DNA from: Acidobacteriota bacterium
GTDB taxonomy: Bacteria > Acidobacteriota > Holophagae > Thermotomaculales > Thermotomaculaceae
DNA: 7,498 bases
Direction of reading: 5' to 3'
NCBI GenBank assembly: GCA_027038695.1
Contig: JALWHA010000294.1
Coordinates: 1-7,498, forward strand
Positions 1 through 6,978 of this stretch are shown here, one piece after another; position 1 is the stretch's first letter, and every line of letters begins with the position of its first letter. Position numbers and translations under genes: made by a program. The notes under the pieces were generated by a model, which saw only the letters and a list, made by a program, of their open reading frames with translations, was not told the origin of the DNA and did not search any database.

Positions 1-1
1 G

Positions 2-406
2 ATAATTGACTATAAAACAGGAAGTTATGCAAAGGTTCCCTCTAAAAACAAACTTTCCGGTTTAATGGCTGATAATCCCGACGAAAAGGTTAAATGCGTT
101 GAATTTTTAAGGAAATCAATTAACTCAATTCAATTGCCTTTTTACATATACCTGTATGCAAAATCAGACAATGTTCAGCCTTTAAATATTGAAAGTTGCC
201 TGTATTTGTTAGGGGAGTCAAAGCCTTCTAATATTAAAAAAGGTTTCTCTTTTAAAGACATTTCTGATTCTTTTAAATTGGAATATTTTGAAACAGTGCT
301 AATCCTTATTTTCAACCATATGAAAAACTCTGATTTAATAATCCCCACTCCCGGAGATGCCTGTCAATTTTGTGACTACAATCACTTTTGTATATTTTCT
401 CCTTAG
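2..406 (+). CDS. PD-(D/E)XK nuclease, AddB/PDDEXK_1-like, C-terminal part (5' truncated)
   Basis: The reading frame is open from the first bases of the window, so the true start lies upstream; the ATG at 65 is internal. The visible 134 residues begin with IIDYKTG, the DYK motif that supplies the catalytic Asp and Lys of RecB-family nucleases. QLPFYIYLY follows, matching the QxxxY motif after the active site. The protein ends CQFCDYNHFC plus four residues. That C-x2-C-x5-C spacing is the one known from AddB, Cas4 and PDDEXK_1 proteins, where three C-terminal cysteines and one upstream cysteine bind a 4Fe-4S cluster; the first cysteine would be outside the window. The expected role is DNA end processing or recombinational repair in the cytoplasm. 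Whether an N-terminal helicase-like region exists (AddB) or the gene is a stand-alone nuclease cannot be seen. The short distance from QxxxY to the cysteines favours a compact PDDEXK_1-type end. No strong terminator follows. Confidence 0.85.
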   Translation: MIDYKTGSYAKVPSKNKLSGLMADNPDEKVKCVEFLRKSINSIQLPFYIYLYAKSDNVQPLNIESCLYLLGESKPSNIKKGFSFKDISDSFKLEYFETVLILIFNHMKNSDLIIPTPGDACQFCDYNHFCIFSP

Positions 407-454
407 AAAATCGTTTTTTTCTTGATTCAGGTTAAAAAAATCCAATTATTTTTT

Positions 455-483
455 TTGATTTTTACATTGTACTGGAGTAATAT
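455..483 (+). promoter_or_regulatory. Predicted sigma-70-type promoter of the C1 peptidase gene
   Basis: TTGATT (455-460) and TAATAT (478-483) are separated by exactly 17 bases. Each box matches the consensus at 4 of 6 positions. The transcript would start near 490, leaving a leader of about 18 bases. The region is very AT-rich, so chance matches are likely, but spacing and position fit. Confidence 0.5.
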
Positions 484-497
484 TTATCTCACGTAAA

Positions 498-503
498 AGG
501 AGG
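498..503 (+). promoter_or_regulatory. Strong ribosome binding site of the C1 peptidase gene
   Basis: AGGAGG lies 4 bases before the ATG at 508, within AAAAGGAGGG. It fixes that ATG as the start, and the signal peptide follows directly from it. Confidence 0.85.
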
Positions 504-507
504 GCGT

Positions 508-3500
508 ATGAAGAAAATTCTTTTTTTAATTTTGGTTTTATTTGGTTTTACAAACTTTAATTCGCAGGCGAAAGATTATAAAGCCTATGTGAAATCCGAT
601 AAACACTCTTATAAAACAGGGCTATTGTTTAGAGACCCGAGGTTAAACCCTAAAGCAAGAAGGGTTTTAAGGGTTTATCCTGCAAAGGGTGCAGTTGATT
701 ACAAAAAGATGAAAGCAACATCCTGTGACAACAGCGGTTTTTTACCCCCTGTTGGTAGCCAGGGTGCACAAAATTGTTGTACTGCCTGGGCGGTAGGTTA
801 TTATTTCAAGTCTTATCAGGAAAATAAAGAAAACAACAGAACCGATGCTTCTCAAAGGGCAGATGCTAATAATATTTGCAGTCCCGCTTTTATCTATAAT
901 TTAATTCATGTTGAGGATGACGGTGGTTCTTACTTTGACGATGGTTTTTATGTTTTAAATACTCTGGGGTGTAGTTCCCTTGCGGAGATGCCTTTTGATG
1001 ATTCAGATTACACAACCTGGCCTTCAAAAAGCGCCTTTATAGATGCTATGAAAAAGAAGACTGTTACACCTTCTAACGGGTACAATGAGAATTACATAGA
1101 ATTGGACGGAGATGCTGATCTGGATTCTTTAAAACAGTTGTTGCTTAATGGCAATGTTGTTGTTTTCGGGATAAGCGTATACGACAACTACTATAATATT
1201 TCAGATTACAATAATATCTACGCACTTGCGGACAAAACCGGAACAGATCACGGTGGCCATGCTCAATGTATAGTTGGTTTTGACGATACAAAAGAAACCC
1301 CTGATGGGACAGGTGCTTTTAAAGTTGTTAATTCCTGGGGACCAGATTGGGGTGACAACGGTTTTTATTGGATTAGTTATGAGGCTATTAAGTATGGAAG
1401 TGATTATTCCTTTGGCTATGTTATGTGGGTAGATGATAGAAACAATTATAATCCATCATACTATGCGGTTTTAAATATTACCCATCCTTATTCAAGAGAA
1501 ACACAGCCTTATTTTATCACTTCTACCGGGAACAGGCTTGATTTCTTTGATTTTTACGTAAATCAGTCAAATTACGAATTAATGCCTTATCCTTCTACTG
1601 ATATTGCGATAGATCTTACCGACATTTCGCCTCAAAATGCAGACTATATTACTTTTTATATTAAAGATATTGAAGATGTGACCAATGGACAGGGCGGAAC
1701 CATAAATAAATTTGCATATGTCAATGTGTCAACGGGAGATGAAACGTATTCATACGATACTCCAGTTGATTTTGCAGATAATAGCACGGGACAGGCAACG
1801 GTTTATTTTTCAGGTAATGATTACACAATTACCGCAAGTGCAGGAGACGGTGGAACAATTAATCCTTCAGGTGATGTTGTTGTTCACGAAGGAATGTCAA
1901 AGACTTTCACATTTGTGCCTGACCCGGATTTTCATGTGGTGGATGTTAAAGTTGACGGACAATCTCAAGGGCAAATGAGTTCATATACTTTCACAAATGT
2001 CACATCAGACCATACAATAGAAGTTTTGTTTGAACATGACCAGACTGAATATACTATAACGGCAAGTGCCTCTGAAGGAGGTTCAATTGACCCTTCAGGA
2101 GATGTTTCCGTATTAACAGGTGAGGACCAGTCTTTTTTAATTACCCCTGAAGAAGGGTACTATATAAACGATGTAACGGTTGATTCTAAATCTGTGGGAA
2201 GGGTTTCCGAGTATACTTTCCACTCTGTCCATTCCTCTCACACTATTCACGCCAAATTTACAACGTCATTGCCACCTGAAATACTTTCGGCAACGGTGGT
2301 TTTTCGCTCAGGTACTTCGCCGATAAAGGCTAATTTTACCTGCCAGGCGAATGACCCTGACGGAGGGAATATTGTTAAATACATCTGGGAAATAGATGGA
2401 GACAATGAAGATAAAGTTGTTACTTATACAAATAGTTGTGAATATACTTTCACTAAAGCCGGAAGTTATAATGTAAAGGTAACAGTTGTTGACGATGAGG
2501 GGGAAACTGCAACTGCAAATGTTAAGGATAATAGTGGTAACGATGCGGTTCTGGTTGTCTCAAGGCCTTCAGATCTGAAAATTCCTATAATGTTTATAAA
2601 TGGTTCATCAACAAAATCTTCAGATATTAAAAAAACAACTCAAGTTATGCTCAATCCTTTTCTTGTTAGTGTGAATTTAAAAATAATCTTTTATGACAGT
2701 GACATGAGGCAGATATCAACAGTTAACAAAATGCTCACTCCTATGTCAAAATTTGTGTTTAACCCGGATGATTACGATGTTAGCGGTTATACCGATGTGT
2801 TAATTGAAGCGGATAATTACCTTATAGTTTTTAACAAAACAGAACTTGAGAACGGATTGGCTACAGCATACTCACTTCCGAACTATACCGGTAATCTTTA
2901 TATTCCCCATATAGCTGAAGAGGTTGATTACTGGAATACTGATATTTCTCTTTTAAATCTGTCACCCTCTTCTTCGGACAATATTAAGGTTGATGTAGAT
3001 AATAATGAATTTTCCCTTTCTTCACCTCATTATTATTCTTTAATTGATGCGGAACAATATCTTTCGGATTCAGTTGACGAATCCAGAACATGGGGTACTA
3101 TTAAAACAGCGTCGAGCAATCCTTTTGAGGATAGTCCTAAGAGTTTGAGCGGTTTTGAACTTTTCGTACACAACGGGACGGACGGTGCCGCAACAGAACT
3201 TGTGCCTGAAGGCCACACAACTTTGTTTATCCCTCACATACCGGAAGAAACAAGTATTTTCTGGACAGGTTTTGCAATTGTGAATACCGAAGATTCTAAA
3301 GCTAATCTAAGTTTTGATTTTTACTCCGATTCAGGAGAATTGGTAGCTGAAAAATCTCTTACTGTTGATGCCAAATCTAAACTTAAAGGCACCATGCAAA
3401 CTCTATTTCCTGATGTTGTCGGTAGAGCAAAGTGGGGGATAATTCATTCGGATAGAGAGATTATAGGTATTGAGATATACGGTACAAACGATGCGGCGAT

Positions 3501-3843
3501 ATGCGGGTATAATCTGCCTTCAATCGCAACTGCTCAAGGAATTCTTCCTTTTGTCATTACCGGGGAGGATAATTGGAGCGGTATAGTTATTACAAACCCC
3601 TCTAACGAGTCTGAGAATGTTGCTATTCAACTTTTTTCAAAAGATGGAACCATAAAAGTGGAAAAAACAGTAACCCTTGAAAGTATGCACAGGTTTAAGG
3701 CTGTTGTAAGTGATTTCTTTTCTGATACTACAATTGAGGACGGAGATTACATTAAATACATTTCAAGCAATAGTGTTGTCGCTATAGTTGTAAATGGAGA
3801 CAAAAATAGAACCTTCATGTCTGCCTTAACTGGAATTGAATAA
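508..3843 (+). CDS. Exported papain-like (C1 family) cysteine peptidase with InlB-B-like, PKD and C-terminal repeat domains
   Basis: This is a predicted 1111-residue secreted or surface protease. Residues 1-21 form a signal peptide (KK, then a hydrophobic stretch, cut probable after A21). The catalytic domain spans about 72-310. Q85-G-A-Q-N-C-C91-T-A-W matches the papain oxyanion Gln and nucleophile Cys at the correct six-residue distance. H251 in GGHAQCIVGFDD is the general base, and N275 in NSWG completes the triad, so it should be active. No full inhibitor-type propeptide fits in residues 22-71. After a linker region (about 311-435, unassigned) come two Bacterial-repeat/InlB-B-like units (437-510 and 514-584) and a PKD-like domain (588-685, with DPDGG and YTFTKAGSYNVKVTVVDDEG). 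A C-terminal tail of four ~105-residue repeats (692-1110) ends the protein. There is no LPXTG anchor or C-terminal membrane segment. The protein has nine cysteines; C612 and C644 in the PKD-like part could pair. The gene sits in its own transcription unit. Substrate is unknown. Confidence 0.9.
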   Translation: MKKILFLILVLFGFTNFNSQAKDYKAYVKSDKHSYKTGLLFRDPRLNPKARRVLRVYPAKGAVDYKKMKATSCDNSGFLPPVGSQGAQNCCTAWAVGYYFKSYQENKENNRTDASQRADANNICSPAFIYNLIHVEDDGGSYFDDGFYVLNTLGCSSLAEMPFDDSDYTTWPSKSAFIDAMKKKTVTPSNGYNENYIELDGDADLDSLKQLLLNGNVVVFGISVYDNYYNISDYNNIYALADKTGTDHGGHAQCIVGFDDTKETPDGTGAFKVVNSWGPDWGDNGFYWISYEAIKYGSDYSFGYVMWVDDRNNYNPSYYAVLNITHPYSRETQPYFITSTGNRLDFFDFYVNQSNYELMPYPSTDIAIDLTDISPQNADYITFYIKDIEDVTNGQGGTINKFAYVNVSTGDETYSYDTPVDFADNSTGQATVYFSGNDYTITASAGDGGTINPSGDVVVHEGMSKTFTFVPDPDFHVVDVKVDGQSQGQMSSYTFTNVTSDHTIEVLFEHDQTEYTITASASEGGSIDPSGDVSVLTGEDQSFLITPEEGYYINDVTVDSKSVGRVSEYTFHSVHSSHTIHAKFTTSLPPEILSATVVFRSGTSPIKANFTCQANDPDGGNIVKYIWEIDGDNEDKVVTYTNSCEYTFTKAGSYNVKVTVVDDEGETATANVKDNSGNDAVLVVSRPSDLKIPIMFINGSSTKSSDIKKTTQVMLNPFLVSVNLKIIFYDSDMRQISTVNKMLTPMSKFVFNPDDYDVSGYTDVLIEADNYLIVFNKTELENGLATAYSLPNYTGNLYIPHIAEEVDYWNTDISLLNLSPSSSDNIKVDVDNNEFSLSSPHYYSLIDAEQYLSDSVDESRTWGTIKTASSNPFEDSPKSLSGFELFVHNGTDGAATELVPEGHTTLFIPHIPEETSIFWTGFAIVNTEDSKANLSFDFYSDSGELVAEKSLTVDAKSKLKGTMQTLFPDVVGRAKWGIIHSDREIIGIEIYGTNDAAICGYNLPSIATAQGILPFVITGEDNWSGIVITNPSNESENVAIQLFSKDGTIKVEKTVTLESMHRFKAVVSDFFSDTTIEDGDYIKYISSNSVVAIVVNGDKNRTFMSALTGIE
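1816..2259 (+). repeat. Two InlB-B-like 'bacterial repeat' domains within the peptidase
   Basis: Two protein repeats of about 72 residues are encoded at 1816-2037 and 2047-2259. Both open with YTITAS and share a GG(T/S)I(N/D)PSGDV stretch. Each then has a hydrophobic 'V.DV.VD' strand, a 'YTF..V...HTI' segment and a final 'FxH' or 'KFT' end. This pattern is that of the divergent InlB B-repeat / Bacterial-repeat-domain family, an extracellular beta-grasp-type spacer. The DNA copies have diverged, so this is an old duplication. Confidence 0.8.
2581..3837 (+). repeat. Four divergent ~105-residue C-terminal repeats in the peptidase
   Basis: Manual alignment gives units at residues 692-790, 797-900, 906-1004 and 1012-1110, with starts spaced 105, 109 and 106 residues. 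Shared marks are an opening strand (LYIPHI, LFIPHI, ILPFVI, IPIMFI), a W-[NTS]-x-I/F-x-[IL]-x-N segment, and an F-Y/F-S-x-D/S-G-like turn. A late strand follows (TWGTI...GFELF in unit 2, KWGII...GIEIY in unit 3), and units 1 and 3 close in SLP or NLP. Units 3 and 4 are the clearest pair; unit 1 is the most degenerate. Predicted strands alternate regularly, suggesting beta-sandwich domains. I do not recognise a named family. Their job could be surface attachment, carbohydrate or protein binding, or spacing. Confidence 0.65.
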
Positions 3844-3866
3844 AGATTTCTTAATTAAAGTTTTTT

Positions 3867-3894
3867 AAGCCCCGATTTTAGGGGCTTGTTTTTT
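3867..3894 (+). terminator. Intrinsic terminator of the C1 peptidase gene
   Basis: The hairpin AAGCCCC (3867-3873) and GGGGCTT (3881-3887), with loop GATTTTA, is followed by GTTTTTT. It starts 24 bases after the stop codon. A 7-bp GC-rich stem plus U-tract is a standard rho-independent terminator. Confidence 0.9.
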
Positions 3895-3905
3895 GAAACA
3901 AATTA

Positions 3906-3935
3906 TTACTTTTTTTTAATGATTGGGTGTATAAT
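3906..3935 (+). promoter_or_regulatory. Predicted promoter of the DUF255 gene
   Basis: TATAAT at 3930-3935 is a perfect -10 box, preceded directly by TG. The -35 region is poor: TTACTT at 3906-3911 is 18 bases upstream and matches the consensus at only two positions. A start near 3942 would give a leader of about 27 bases. The box lies just after the upstream terminator, so the gene is probably transcribed on its own. Confidence 0.55.
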
Positions 3936-3956
3936 TGAATATACAAATGATTTTTT

Positions 3957-3961
3957 AGAGG
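3957..3961 (+). promoter_or_regulatory. Ribosome binding site selecting the GTG start at 3969
   Basis: AGAGG lies 7 bases before GTG at 3969. The next in-frame ATG (4014) has no comparable site and would cut away most of the export signal, so GTG is the better start. Confidence 0.7.
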
Positions 3962-3968
3962 TTTAATT

Positions 3969-6089
3969 GTGAGAATTGTAATTGTTTTGGTTATTTTTTT
4001 ATCGGGAGTTAGTATGGTCAACGGAAGTGATGTAAACAAAAAGCCAAATCACCTTATAAATGAATCTTCGTACTATTTAAGGCAGCATGCCTATAATCCT
4101 GTTGATTGGTACCCCTGGGGGAAAGAGGCTTTTGAAAAAGCAAAGAGGGAAAACAAGCCTATCTTTCTTTCAATAGGCTATTCAACCTGCCACTGGTGCC
4201 ATGTTATGGAAGAAGAGTGTTTTGAGGACAAAGAGGTTGCAAGGGTTCTGAATAAGTACTTTGTCTGCATAAAGGTGGACAGGGAGGAGAGGCCTGATAT
4301 TGATAATATCTATATGGACTTTGCTTACAGGATAAACGGCTCGGGAGGTTGGCCTTTGAATTTGTTCTTAACCCCTGATAGAAAGCCCTTTTTTGCGGCA
4401 ACCTACATCCCTAAGCATACGCGAGGGAAACGCATAGGTTTAATTGAACTTGCAGAAAAAGTGGGGCAGATGTGGAGAGAAAACCCTGACTTTATTCTTC
4501 AAAGTGCCGATAAAATAACTACGGCATTAAAAGAAATTACACCTGAAAAGGACAATGCTTTTAATCCAGATTTCATGCTTAATCAGGCAGTAACTATGTT
4601 TAAACACAACTACGATTCTGATTTCGGCGGTTTTGGGTTCAGACCAAAATTTCCTGCCCCTCACAATTACCTTTTATTATTGAGGATGTGGAAGAAAACA
4701 AAAGACAAAGAATTACTGAATATTGTTGTCAATTCTTTAACTCAAATGAGGTTAAGGGGGATATACGACCATGTGGGAGGCGGGTTTCACAGGTATTCGG
4801 TTGACAGGATCTGGAGAATCCCTCACTTTGAGAAAATGCTCTACGACCAGGCGATGCTTGTAATTGCTTATTCGGAAGGTTATCAGGCTACAAAAAACTC
4901 CCTTTTTAAGGAAACGGTGGAAGATACATTGGCTTTCTGCGAAAGGGAGTTGCAATCTGAAAACGGCGGTTTCTATTCGGCAATTGACGCTGACAGTGAG
5001 GGGAAAGAGGGGAAATTCTACCTGTGGTCTAAAGGAGAGATTGACAAAATTTTAGGGAAAGACGGGGATTTTTTCTGCAAGGTTTTTAATGTGGAAGAAG
5101 TAGGGGTTATGGCTGAAACAGACAGGGAAAACACTTCCTCAAATGTTTTAAGTATGTCAGAGACTTTTGAACAACTTGCAAAAGACTTCGGCATGAAGGA
5201 AAGTGAGTTGAAATCAAAAGTTAGAATGCTTTTAGAAAAATTGTATAGGGTTAGAGAGAACAGAGTCCGTCCCTTTACCGATAAAAAGGTACTTTTAGGC
5301 TGGAATTCTCTAATGCTTGTTGCCTATTCAAAGGCGTTTCAGGTGACAGGGGATAACAGGTTTAAAGAAAGAGCAAAAAGCCTTGCAGATTTTTTGTTGA
5401 AAACCTTTGAGAAAAACGGAGAGTTTTACCGTGTTTTTAACAAAGGTGAATTAAAGGTAAAGGCAACAATTGACGATTATGCCTTTCTTGTTTGGGGATT
5501 GCTTGAATATTACCAGTGCGGTTTCAATACTTTTTACCTGAAAAAGTCTATAGATATTGAGAAAAAGGCTATTCAAAACCTCTGGGATAAAGAGTTTAAT
5601 TGTTTTGATTTTTCTAAGAAAACTGAAGATTTGATAATGCCTGTAAGGAAATTTTCTGACGGCGCCATACCTTCCGGCAATTCGGTAATGTACTTAAACC
5701 TTGTAACTTTGTATAAAATAACGGGTGACAAAGGATTCAAAAAGTATTCTAATTTGCTTGAGAAGGCATTTGCTCAAAAAGTAAAAAATTATCCTATGGG
5801 ATTTTCAATGTTTTTATGCGGTGTTTATGCAAAGTATGAAAAGGGGTATGAAATTGTAATAAACGGGGAATTGAAGGACAGAGAGGTTGATAAGTTTTTA
5901 AAGGCTTTGAGTGAGATTTACCTTCCTAATAAAGTTGTTCTTGTTAATTACAAAGGCTCTTCACTTTCAAAGATTTCTTCTTATGTTGACAATAATTTTG
6001 AGAAAACCCCCGAATTCAGGATTTGCTCCGGATTCTCCTGCAAATTGCCTGTATTTAAAACAAAAGACGCTCTGGTTCTACTTAAATAA
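3969..6089 (+). CDS. DUF255 thioredoxin-domain protein (YyaL/SPATA20 family), predicted exported
   Basis: The gene encodes 706 residues, near the usual length of about 690-790 for the family. Residues 1-20 look like a signal peptide, with a hydrophobic run from about V3 to V17. The family's hallmark N-terminal region follows: NHLINESSYYLRQHAYNPVDWYPW, then PIFLSIGYSTCHWCHVM with C74 and C77 in a thioredoxin-like CxxC. GGWPLNLFLTPDRKPFF (126-142) includes the cis-Pro-type P129. From about residue 195 comes the helical region of (alpha/alpha)-barrel, glycosidase-like fold, with GGGFHRYSVDRIWRIPHFEKMLYDQ (270-294), DDYAF (502-506) and PSGNS (568-572). The end has the family's C-x3-C-x2-P element (C686, C690). 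The molecular function of the family is not established; redox or carbohydrate-related roles have been suggested. The gene has its own promoter and ends at a strong terminator. Confidence 0.92.
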   Translation: MRIVIVLVIFLSGVSMVNGSDVNKKPNHLINESSYYLRQHAYNPVDWYPWGKEAFEKAKRENKPIFLSIGYSTCHWCHVMEEECFEDKEVARVLNKYFVCIKVDREERPDIDNIYMDFAYRINGSGGWPLNLFLTPDRKPFFAATYIPKHTRGKRIGLIELAEKVGQMWRENPDFILQSADKITTALKEITPEKDNAFNPDFMLNQAVTMFKHNYDSDFGGFGFRPKFPAPHNYLLLLRMWKKTKDKELLNIVVNSLTQMRLRGIYDHVGGGFHRYSVDRIWRIPHFEKMLYDQAMLVIAYSEGYQATKNSLFKETVEDTLAFCERELQSENGGFYSAIDADSEGKEGKFYLWSKGEIDKILGKDGDFFCKVFNVEEVGVMAETDRENTSSNVLSMSETFEQLAKDFGMKESELKSKVRMLLEKLYRVRENRVRPFTDKKVLLGWNSLMLVAYSKAFQVTGDNRFKERAKSLADFLLKTFEKNGEFYRVFNKGELKVKATIDDYAFLVWGLLEYYQCGFNTFYLKKSIDIEKKAIQNLWDKEFNCFDFSKKTEDLIMPVRKFSDGAIPSGNSVMYLNLVTLYKITGDKGFKKYSNLLEKAFAQKVKNYPMGFSMFLCGVYAKYEKGYEIVINGELKDREVDKFLKALSEIYLPNKVVLVNYKGSSLSKISSYVDNNFEKTPEFRICSGFSCKLPVFKTKDALVLLK

Positions 6090-6091
6090 TT

Positions 6092-6117
6092 AAAGCCCCG
6101 ATTTCGGGGCTTTTTTT
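6092..6117. terminator. Bidirectional intrinsic terminator between the DUF255 gene and speE
   Basis: AAAGCCCCG (6092-6100) pairs with CGGGGCTTT (6105-6113) around the loop ATTT. On the plus strand seven Ts follow, a very strong terminator three bases after the stop of the DUF255 gene. Read on the minus strand, the same hairpin is followed by the weaker U-rich stretch TTTAATTATTT, enough to end speE. The last T-tract bases overlap the speE stop codon, so the convergent genes are packed tightly. Confidence 0.9.
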
Positions 6118-6952
6118 AATCAATCAATTTTTTTATAAACGGCGGCAGTGCAAAAGCAGCTTTGTGAACTTCAGGGGTGTAGTACTTTAGTTTATCTGCA
6201 AAAGGTCTGGCAAATTCCGGGTTTAAATCGTTTATATAGTGATACTTCTTTGAAGCAAAAGCAAAAGACCACATCCCTGTCGGGTAGGTTGGAATAAATG
6301 CAAGGTAAGGCGATACAATCGGAAAAACCTCTTTTAAAGATGAGTAAACCTGTTTTATAAAATCCCCTTTTAAAAAGGGATATTCGGTTTGAGCAACCAT
6401 TATCCCGCCTTCTTTCAACGCATCAAAAACAAATTGGTAAAAATCGGTATGGAACAACCCTTCGGCAAATGCAACAGGGTCTGTTGAATCAATAAAGATT
6501 ATATCGTACTCGGTTTTATGGTTTTTTATGTACTCAATTCCGTCTTCAATAAAGACCTTTACCCTTTTATCCTCAAAACCGCATGCAACAAATGGCAGAT
6601 GTTCTTTTGCAATGCTAACAACCTCTTCGTCTATTTCCACAAGGGTAATGCTTTTTACCCTGTCATGCCTTTCTATCTCTCTTATTGTGCCTCCGTCTCC
6701 CCCGCCTATTACAAGTATGTTTTCAGGGTTAGGGTGGCAGGATAAAGCAACATGGGAAATCATTTCATGGTAAACAAATTCGTCTTTTTCGGTAAGCATA
6801 ACAAAGTCGTCAAGGGTGAAAAGCCTTCCGTATTCAAAAGTGTCGTAAATAGCAAGGGTTTGAAATTTGCTTTTTCTAAAATCAATCAATTTTTTTATTT
6901 TAAATGACAGACGCAAATTATCCGTCTGATTCTCGGTAAACCAGAGGTTCAT
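6116..6952 (-). CDS. speE: Polyamine aminopropyltransferase (spermidine synthase family)
   Basis: The 278-residue cytoplasmic enzyme transfers the aminopropyl group of decarboxylated S-adenosylmethionine to a di- or polyamine, classically putrescine to give spermidine. Visible family marks are Q31 in FQTLAIYDT, Y61-H62-E63 in the VYHEM stretch, and the nucleotide-binding GGGDGG (83-88). E106 in VEID and D137 in EDGIEY are also present. The catalytic IDSTDP (D155, D158) is followed by AEGLFHTDFY, and TYPTGMWSFAFASKK closes the core. The acceptor loop reads QTEYPF, and sequence alone cannot separate putrescine from agmatine or longer polyamines as substrate. The ATG at 6952 is preceded by GGAG with 8 bases spacing. 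The gene begins 26 bases after the speD stop, so the two are surely cotranscribed. Oddity: the N-terminal KKLID segment is repeated exactly at the C-terminus by a 19-bp identical DNA stretch. Confidence 0.95.
   Translation of the reverse strand: MNLWFTENQTDNLRLSFKIKKLIDFRKSKFQTLAIYDTFEYGRLFTLDDFVMLTEKDEFVYHEMISHVALSCHPNPENILVIGGGDGGTIREIERHDRVKSITLVEIDEEVVSIAKEHLPFVACGFEDKRVKVFIEDGIEYIKNHKTEYDIIFIDSTDPVAFAEGLFHTDFYQFVFDALKEGGIMVAQTEYPFLKGDFIKQVYSSLKEVFPIVSPYLAFIPTYPTGMWSFAFASKKYHYINDLNPEFARPFADKLKYYTPEVHKAAFALPPFIKKLID
6118..6898. repeat. 19-bp perfect direct repeat at the two ends of speE
   Basis: AATCAATCAATTTTTTTAT occurs at 6118-6136 and at 6880-6898. Both copies lie in speE in the same frame and encode IKKLID on the minus strand, at residues 19-24 and 273-278. 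They are 762 bases (254 codons) apart. Each has a run of seven A/T pairs. Confidence 0.85.
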
Positions 6953-6978
6953 TTAATTTTCTCCAATAAAGGCTTTGT

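Noticed and set aside
65..406. ATG at 65 as a true gene start
   Set aside because: The frame is open upstream to the window edge and includes the catalytic IIDYKTG motif before this ATG; there is no ribosome binding site in front of it.
411..456. Possible terminator after the nuclease gene (T7 at 414-420 pairing with A7 at 434-440, then a T-rich run)
   Set aside because: The stem is only A-T pairs plus one G-U with a 13-base loop, too weak to call; the region is just very AT-rich.
533..553. Tandem TTTGGTTTTA-like repeat near the start of the peptidase gene
   Set aside because: It encodes the hydrophobic core of the signal peptide and is explained by leucine- and phenylalanine-rich codons.
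3033..3218. Minus-strand open frame inside the peptidase gene
   Set aside because: It has no start signal and low-complexity composition, and it lies opposite a coding repeat region.
6518..6773. Plus-strand open frames inside speE
   Set aside because: They are antisense shadows of a well-conserved enzyme, with no ribosome binding site and no recognisable protein.
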